A stretch of 6,141 nt of DNA, taken from the NCBI GenBank assembly GCA_028289745.1, contig JANQOD010000232.1, positions 1 to 6,141 on the forward strand, in the 5' to 3' direction. Position 1 is the first letter of the stretch. Each line of letters begins with the position of its first letter. The DNA comes from Allomuricauda sp. (lineage in GTDB: Bacteria > Bacteroidota > Bacteroidia > Flavobacteriales > Flavobacteriaceae). The notes below the pieces were generated by a model, which ran no database searches, was not told where the DNA came from, and worked only from the letters and a program-made list of their open reading frames with translations. A program made the position numbers and the translations under genes. Of the stretch, positions 1 to 4,564 are shown one piece after another.

Positions 1-336
1 ACCTGGTTGTATTCGTTCACCTATAATTTCTGTGTGAACTATGTGAACCGTGACAAGGGTCGAAAGTTGAAGGATAAATCGGTGCCCATTGATGACAAAG
101 AGTACAAGTTGACAGAAGAGGTGCCCGATAAGAGCATTTACGAGATGAAGGCCAACAAGCTTGAAAAGGCATTGGTCGAATTGGCTCCTGAAGATAAATC
201 AATCTTGTTGTTGAAGTATCAAGACGGGGTTTCGATCAAAGAGTTGTGCATTTTGTTTGAAATTGGCGAAAGCGCTGTCAAAATGCGCTTGAAAAGGGCC
301 AAGGCTAAATTATTGGAAATCTATAATACCCTGTGA
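1..336 (+). CDS. ECF-type RNA polymerase sigma factor, 3' part (5' end outside window)
   Basis: This is the C-terminal 111 residues of a sigma-70 family, extracytoplasmic-function (ECF) sigma factor; the frame is open to the left edge, so the true start lies outside. The first residues (TWLYSFTYNFCVNYVNRDKG) match the end of sigma region 2 (2.3/2.4), which melts and reads the -10 element. A charged linker follows (about residues 22-50), then region 4 (about 51-108), with the helix-turn-helix around SIKELCILFEIGESAVKMRL that reads the -35 element. The ending KRAKAKLLEIY is typical of the family. No extra C-terminal domain is present, so this is a minimal ECF factor. The stop (TGA, 334-336) is followed at once by a second stop (TAG) and then the ATG of the next gene, which indicates co-transcription and probably translational coupling. 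No typical zinc-binding or FecR-like anti-sigma gene follows. The family call is secure; the regulon is unknown. Confidence 0.93.
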   Translation, partial: TWLYSFTYNFCVNYVNRDKGRKLKDKSVPIDDKEYKLTEEVPDKSIYEMKANKLEKALVELAPEDKSILLLKYQDGVSIKELCILFEIGESAVKMRLKRAKAKLLEIYNTL

Positions 337-339
337 TAG

Positions 340-528
340 ATGGCAGACGAATTTAGAAATCCTTTTAAGGAGTTGGACAAGAAGTTGAGGGAGGTACCGC
401 CCGAAATGCGCAAAAAGGTCATGAACGATGTGGCCATTGCCAAGCTCATTATGGATCTGGCCATTTTGGTCACGTCAAATTATTCATCACTTTTAGCGGG
501 ATTGTTCAGAACCAATAGAAGAAAATAA
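340..528 (+). CDS. Small hypothetical protein (62 aa) between sigma factor and channel
   Basis: I do not recognise a named family. The protein has a charged, helix-prone N-terminal half (residues 1-28, rich in Lys, Arg and Glu, with NPFKELDKKLREVPPEMRKK). A hydrophobic stretch follows (about 29-56, ending LLAGLF), and the C-terminus is basic (RTNRRK). This suggests a short amphipathic or single-pass inner-membrane protein with its N-terminus in the cytoplasm. ATG 340 lies three bases after the sigma-factor stop codon, so the gene is almost certainly translated from the same message and perhaps coupled to it. Its place between an ECF sigma factor and an MscS-like channel makes it a candidate regulator of the sigma factor, such as a small membrane-linked anti-sigma or adaptor, but that is inference from position and size only. 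Reality as a gene is supported by tight packing, one clean frame and composition like its neighbours. Confidence 0.75.
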   Translation: MADEFRNPFKELDKKLREVPPEMRKKVMNDVAIAKLIMDLAILVTSNYSSLLAGLFRTNRRK

Positions 529-559
529 CCGATTATAGTAAACAACAAAATTCAAAAAA

Positions 560-1381
560 ATGGAAACGTATAGAGATGTTCTTTCTGAAAGTCTGGGAAA
601 CATGTTGTCAGGGGCAGCTGAAGTACTTCCAAAAATCATTTTGGGAGTCATTGGCCTCATTGTCGCTTGGCTTGTGTTGAAGATCGTTTTGTTCTTGTTG
701 AAAAGGATATTGAAAGCGGTAAAGATCGATACCGTATCGCAAAAGGTGGCCGATGCAAAGCTGTTTGGTGACAGGGAAATCAAGATAGACCTTTTAAGGA
801 TCATTTTGGGCACGGTACGTATCTTGCTGATTCTCCTTTTTGCCATTATCATCGCCGATCTGCTCGGTCTGACCCCGATTTCAGAGGGCATAATGGCCAT
901 GTTTGGGTACTTGCCCACATTGATCAGTGCCATTTTGATTTTGGTAGGGGGGCTCTACTTGGCCTCTTTGGCCAAAAAGGGAACCTTGGCCCTGTTCGAG
1001 TCTATGGGTATCGGTGGGTCAAAAATCATCAGTAGTGTACTGTTTTACCTTATTACATTTTTTATATCGGTTACGGCCCTTAACCAAGCGGGGATCAACA
1101 CCGATATCATCACCAGCAACTTTACCATGATCCTGGGCGCTTTTTTGCTGGCGGGCGCCCTTGGTTTTGGCCTGGGTGCACGTGATGTTTTTTCTGACCT
1201 GATGAAAATGTTCTACATGCGCAAGATCTACATGGTCGGTGACAAGATATCTTTTGATAATGTTGAGGGCACCATCGAGGCCATTGACAACACGACCATT
1301 ACGCTGAAGACCCGTGACGGCAAATTGATTGTTCCCATAAGGGACCTGACCTCGAATAGGGTTTCATTGAAACAGCAGTAA
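560..1381 (+). CDS. Small mechanosensitive ion channel family protein (MscS-like, CmpX-like)
   Basis: This 273-aa inner-membrane protein belongs to the MscS superfamily, whose members open under membrane tension and release solutes on osmotic downshock. Five hydrophobic segments are visible at about residues 24-50, 79-103, 115-138, 155-178 and 183-206. The first (LPKIILGVIGLIVAWLVLKI) and third (LPTLISAILILVGGLYLASL) resemble the conserved TM-helix repeat common in small MscS relatives. The Gly/Ala-rich last helix (GAFLLAGALGFGLGARDVFSD) fits the pore-lining TM3 of MscS. The MscS beta domain follows at 222-262 (VGDKISFDNVEGTIEAIDNTTITLKTRDGKLIVPI). The protein stops just after it, so the large C-terminal alpha/beta cage of E. 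coli MscS is absent. Architecture and length are close to CmpX of Pseudomonas. The start ATG lies 31 bases after the previous stop, behind an A-rich leader without a Shine-Dalgarno sequence. It is probably the last gene of the sigma-factor operon, since a terminator follows at once. Conductance and gating cannot be read from the sequence. Confidence 0.9.
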   Translation: METYRDVLSESLGNMLSGAAEVLPKIILGVIGLIVAWLVLKIVLFLLKRILKAVKIDTVSQKVADAKLFGDREIKIDLLRIILGTVRILLILLFAIIIADLLGLTPISEGIMAMFGYLPTLISAILILVGGLYLASLAKKGTLALFESMGIGGSKIISSVLFYLITFFISVTALNQAGINTDIITSNFTMILGAFLLAGALGFGLGARDVFSDLMKMFYMRKIYMVGDKISFDNVEGTIEAIDNTTITLKTRDGKLIVPIRDLTSNRVSLKQQ

Positions 1382-1410
1382 AAAAAAGGCACCCGATTAG
1401 GGTGCCCTCT
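1380..1410. terminator. Bidirectional intrinsic terminator between convergent operons
   Basis: A perfect 7-bp stem (GGCACCC 1388-1394, loop GATTA 1395-1399, GGGTGCC 1400-1406) sits between two convergent stop codons. Read on the minus strand, the hairpin is followed by eight Ts (complement of 1380-1387), an ideal terminator for the ompA-family gene ending at 1415. Read on the plus strand, it is followed by a T-rich but C-interrupted tract (CTCTTCTTTT), a weaker terminator for the channel gene. The A-run that forms the minus-strand U-tract overlaps the stop codon of the channel gene. Confidence 0.88.
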
Positions 1411-1414
1411 TCTT

Positions 1415-3388
1415 TTAATTCGATTTCACCAAGGGTTTTCCCTTGATTTGAATGATGGGGAACTCCGTTCTTCTGTTGAGTTCCAATTCTTCTGGGGTGC
1501 AGTCTTCCTTACCCTTGCAATCGTTCACCAATTGTCTCTCACCATATCCCTTGTAAGATAAGATATGGTGTTTTGGCACATCGTTGGCTATCAAATATTC
1601 ATATGTTGATTTTGCCCTGCGTTCAGATAGTGCATCGTTGTACGCGTGGCTGCCCACAGGGTCGGTATGTGATTCCAATTTGATGATCATATCAGGATAG
1701 GTCTTTGTCATCAATTTGACCACCTTGTCCAATTCTTCGGCAGCATCGGGTCTTATGTTGTGTTTGTTGAAATCGAAATAGATTTTGTTGAGTCCGGCCA
1801 AAACCTTTACATCAAGAATTGGATCTAAGGTAATGTCTTGAACAAGTACTCTCTCGGCTCTCGGAGTGGTGAATGTATTGAAATATATATTCTTTTTAGG
1901 ATGTGTTTTTCGTGACGCCTCGATCATATAGTTACGTTTTCTATCGATGAAGATTTCATAACTACCGTCGGTGTCGGTAAGGGTCTCTGCAACGATTTCA
2001 CGGGTCTTTTGGTCGTACAGGGCGATTTTCACGTTGTTCAATGGCTTTAGGTTAATGCCGTCCGTCACCCTGCCTTCCACTCGAAGAGAAGGGTAGAATC
2101 TGAACTCGTATATATCATCACCTCCTGCACCCCCGTCCCTGTTTGAACTGATGTATCCGTCAATACCATTGTCATAGGCAAAATACCCAAAGTCATCTTT
2201 TTCACTGTTTATCGGTTTGCCAAGATTGATAACGTCTTTGAATGTTCCCGTAGAATCAGCCACTGTGGCAAAAACATCCAATTGACCAAAACCCGGGTGG
2301 CCATCTGAAGAGAAGAACAGCTGGCCTTCATTGTTCACGTACGGAAACATTTCATTACCGGCCGTGTTGACCACCGGCCCGGCGTTTATCGGCTCACCTA
2401 TGCCCCCTCTAGCATGTATTTTGGCATAATAAATGTCAGTGCCGCCATACCCGCCAGGTTTGTCAGAGGCAAAATAGATATGGGTCCTGGTCGAGTTGAC
2501 ACTAGGATGCCCTGAAGAAAAGTGGTCTGCGTTCCTCAGCATGTTTCTAGTGACCTTCCATTCGCCGTCAATGTATTCTGCCCTATAGATTTTGAGATTG
2601 TTCGTGCTTTCGACCTTGTTGTCTTCTTTTTTTGTATAAAACCCTTCCTTTTTATTGAAATAGTTGTTACGGGTAAAATAGATGACCGTATCGTTCTTAT
2701 GGTTGGTTGAGAACACCAATGAACTCTCATGGTATTTTGAATTGACATCACCTTTCAGTTTTCTCGGCAGTACACTGTCGTTGCCTTCTTCAATATAGTA
2801 GATATCTAACCATGCTTCGTTGTTCCAATCATATAAATTGTTTTCCTTTTCATCGATTCTACTTGAGCTGAAATACAGTTTTCCATCGTGGGAAATGGCC
2901 CCAAATTCTCCATATTCGGTATTGAAATGAACAGGTTCGATCTCATAGCTCTCCCTACTGTTGAACAGTACCGAGGCATAATTACCTTCTTTAAGGTATC
3001 TTTTTATCCGTGAATCGTTCTTGGTGAGTTTTTTATAGCGTTTAAACCATTTAAGCGCCTCCTTTTCTTTACCAGCACTTTTCAGTGCCATGCCATACTT
3101 GAAGTAATAATCAGGTTCTAGGTCTTCTTCGTTGATGAACCTATTAAAGTAAGGAAGTGCCTTTTCAAAATCACGAAGCATCAAATGGCATTCGGCAAGT
3201 CGCTGCCATGCGTGGTGGGAATGATTGTCTTTCAATGCCAGCCTCTCATAAGCGGGTATGGCCTTTGCATAGGCAAATTTGTAGAACAACTGATCGGCCT
3301 GTCTTCTAAGGTTTGTTTGTGCTATCACATTGGTTGTAAGACCGATACAGAACAGTAAAATAAATGAAAGTAAGTGCTTTGTTCTCAT
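1415..3388 (-). CDS. OmpA-family protein with TPR, beta-propeller and CRD domains (PorE-like)
   Basis: This 657-aa envelope protein probably links an outer-membrane T9SS component to peptidoglycan. In order it shows a signal peptide (1-24, ending VIAQ, probably cut by signal peptidase I), TPR-like helices (about 28-125) and PD40-type propeller repeats (about 150-432; for example HIYFASDKPGGYGGTDIYYA, GQLFFSSDGHPGFGQLDVFA, GYISSNRDGGAGGDDIYEF). A carboxypeptidase-regulatory-like domain follows (about 436-520; RVEGRVTDG, TDTDGSYEI), then an OmpA C-terminal domain (about 532-650) with HTDPVG, LSERRA and LNRRTEF, the usual peptidoglycan-binding positions. The same order is known for PorE of Porphyromonas gingivalis, which is a lipoprotein; no convincing lipobox is seen here. 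An in-frame ATG lies 22 codons upstream at 3454, but that extension is basic, overlaps porP by 56 bases and would bury the signal peptide, so 3388 is preferred. The gene starts 10 bases after the porP-like stop, which indicates an operon. A strong terminator follows. Confidence 0.92.
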   Translation of the reverse strand: MRTKHLLSFILLFCIGLTTNVIAQTNLRRQADQLFYKFAYAKAIPAYERLALKDNHSHHAWQRLAECHLMLRDFEKALPYFNRFINEEDLEPDYYFKYGMALKSAGKEKEALKWFKRYKKLTKNDSRIKRYLKEGNYASVLFNSRESYEIEPVHFNTEYGEFGAISHDGKLYFSSSRIDEKENNLYDWNNEAWLDIYYIEEGNDSVLPRKLKGDVNSKYHESSLVFSTNHKNDTVIYFTRNNYFNKKEGFYTKKEDNKVESTNNLKIYRAEYIDGEWKVTRNMLRNADHFSSGHPSVNSTRTHIYFASDKPGGYGGTDIYYAKIHARGGIGEPINAGPVVNTAGNEMFPYVNNEGQLFFSSDGHPGFGQLDVFATVADSTGTFKDVINLGKPINSEKDDFGYFAYDNGIDGYISSNRDGGAGGDDIYEFRFYPSLRVEGRVTDGINLKPLNNVKIALYDQKTREIVAETLTDTDGSYEIFIDRKRNYMIEASRKTHPKKNIYFNTFTTPRAERVLVQDITLDPILDVKVLAGLNKIYFDFNKHNIRPDAAEELDKVVKLMTKTYPDMIIKLESHTDPVGSHAYNDALSERRAKSTYEYLIANDVPKHHILSYKGYGERQLVNDCKGKEDCTPEELELNRRTEFPIIQIKGKPLVKSN

Positions 3389-3398
3389 GGTTCGGTGT

Positions 3399-4307
3399 TT
3401 AGAAGTATCTCGGTGATTTGTAAAGCTTCGTCTTTTTTGAAAACCTTGGTTCATAGATTAAAATAACTTCATGGGTGCCACCCGTATAGGGTCGTATGGT
3501 CGAGGTAGGCAAATCGTAGGCATAACCAAGTCTGAAATTGTTCGCTACCTGATAGTCTACGAAGGCCCCAAAATTGGCAGCATCGTTCAATCGATATGAG
3601 GCGCCCAGCCAAAACTTGTCATAAAACAGAAAGCTTGAGGTCAGGTCATATGATGCCGGTGCACCATTGGTGAACTTGCTCAAGACCGTAGGTCGAAACT
3701 TGACATCTGCAGATATGTCGAGTACTAGACCTGCAATGGCATAGTAGCTGTTTCTTTCGAGGGCCTCAAACTCACCTTCGTTTAAATCGGTGTTTAAAAT
3801 TCTTGGTGAAGACAGACCTACATACCACTTTTCACTGCTCAAATATAGTCCGGCACCAAAATTGGGCTTCCAACTGTTGAAGTTCGAGGTAAAGAAAGGA
3901 TCGTTCAAATCAGGATTTTCCAGTCTATAGTTGGTGAAACCGGCTTTTAGGCCAAAAGATAGCTTGGTGTTGTACGAAACGGGAATGGTATACGAGAAAT
4001 CACCGTACACATAATTGGTGTTCTCGAAACCCAGTTGATCGGTGATGTACGAAAGACCAAGCCCCACCCGCTCGTTGTTCAAGGGAGCATGAAACGAAAA
4101 GGTACTCGTGGTCGGGTTGCCATCAAGCCCTGCCCATTGGTTACGGTGCAAGGCGGTAACGTTCATCGTTTCGCGGCTTCCTGCATAGGCAGGGTTTACC
4201 GATATGGTGTTGAACATGTATTGGGTAAACTGCGGCAATTGCTGCGCAAAAGATTGCAAACCACAAAAAACGATGCCCAATAAAACGAGTAAAGTAATTT
4301 TCTTCAT
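3399..4307 (-). CDS. PorP/SprF family type IX secretion system membrane protein
   Basis: This 302-aa outer-membrane beta-barrel protein belongs to the PorP/SprF family. Residues 1-22 form a signal peptide (MKKITLLVLLGIVFCGLQSFAQ). The mature start has the family hallmark QLPQFTQYMFNTISVNPAYAGSR, followed by LHRNQWAGLDGNPTTSTFSFHAPL and alternating amphipathic strands with Gly-rich turns through to the end (GYAYDLPTS, ending SPRYF). Family members are of similar length. PorP is a core T9SS part in Porphyromonas; SprF of Flavobacterium johnsoniae is needed specifically to secrete the adhesin SprB. Many Flavobacteriia carry several paralogues, each next to a type B cargo gene. Here the upstream gene is such a cargo and the downstream gene is an OmpA/PorE-like partner, so a cargo-specific SprF-like role is more likely than the core PorP. 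The ATG at 4307 has no clear Shine-Dalgarno sequence. Expression probably depends on a promoter in the preceding intergenic region, because a terminator lies upstream. Confidence 0.94.
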   Translation of the reverse strand: MKKITLLVLLGIVFCGLQSFAQQLPQFTQYMFNTISVNPAYAGSRETMNVTALHRNQWAGLDGNPTTSTFSFHAPLNNERVGLGLSYITDQLGFENTNYVYGDFSYTIPVSYNTKLSFGLKAGFTNYRLENPDLNDPFFTSNFNSWKPNFGAGLYLSSEKWYVGLSSPRILNTDLNEGEFEALERNSYYAIAGLVLDISADVKFRPTVLSKFTNGAPASYDLTSSFLFYDKFWLGASYRLNDAANFGAFVDYQVANNFRLGYAYDLPTSTIRPYTGGTHEVILIYEPRFSKKTKLYKSPRYF

Positions 4308-4564
4308 GGTGTAACGGTTAAGTTTATTCAGTATTCTTATTGGATTGAGATTTGGATATAATCCATATACAAAGCAACAAAAACATGCTCTATATCAGTA
4401 ATTTAGACGTTAAACGTGTCTTAATATTCGTTCTGAAACCTATGCTTCGTTGAAGTGTATTTTTCTATGGATGAACGTATTTCTGGAGTAAAAATCAAGT
4501 TGGTCGAAAAACAGGGATGAAAAAAATCCCGGCACTGTAGGCCGGGATTTTTCAATGTTTTCCA
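4308..4564. other. Intergenic region holding the expected porP-operon promoter
   Basis: This 257-base AT-rich stretch separates the repeat-protein stop codon from the porP-like start. It holds the terminator at 4521-4552 and should hold a minus-strand promoter for porP and the OmpA-family gene. I looked for the Bacteroidota -7/-33 pattern (TAnnTTTG with an upstream TTTG) on the minus strand and found no clean match. Two small palindromes are present: TGGAT-ata-ATCCA (4353-4365) and ACGTT-a-AACGT (4407-4417). Either could be a regulator site or chance in AT-rich DNA. No ORF or RNA gene was seen. Confidence 0.5.
4521..4552 (-). terminator. Intrinsic terminator after the repeat protein gene
   Basis: A strong hairpin has arms ATCCCGGC (4526-4533) and GCCGGGAT (4541-4548) and a 7-base loop. 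It can be extended by A:T pairs to about 12 bp (4522-4552). On the minus strand it begins 12 bases beyond the stop codon at 4565 and ends in a run of Us (complement of 4521-4526). The AT flanks are symmetrical, so it could also act on the plus strand, but no plus-strand gene ends here. Confidence 0.88.

Noticed and set aside
7..9. TTG as start codon of the sigma factor
   Set aside because: It falls inside sigma region 2; the family needs about 80 more residues upstream, so the gene is cut by the window edge.
493..933. Open minus-strand frame of 146 codons opposite the channel gene
   Set aside because: It lies antisense to a clear MscS-like gene, has no family-like motif and no translation context; it is a shadow of the real coding frame.
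1415..3388. Calling the OmpA-family gene porE and the neighbouring barrel porP by name
   Set aside because: Domain order fits, but Flavobacteriia carry several paralogues and the adjacent cargo gene points to a cargo-specific pair, so gene symbols were left empty.
4357..4362. Plus-strand TATAAT as a promoter -10 box
   Set aside because: No plus-strand gene follows, no -35 or Bacteroidota -33 element accompanies it, and it is part of an AT-rich palindrome.
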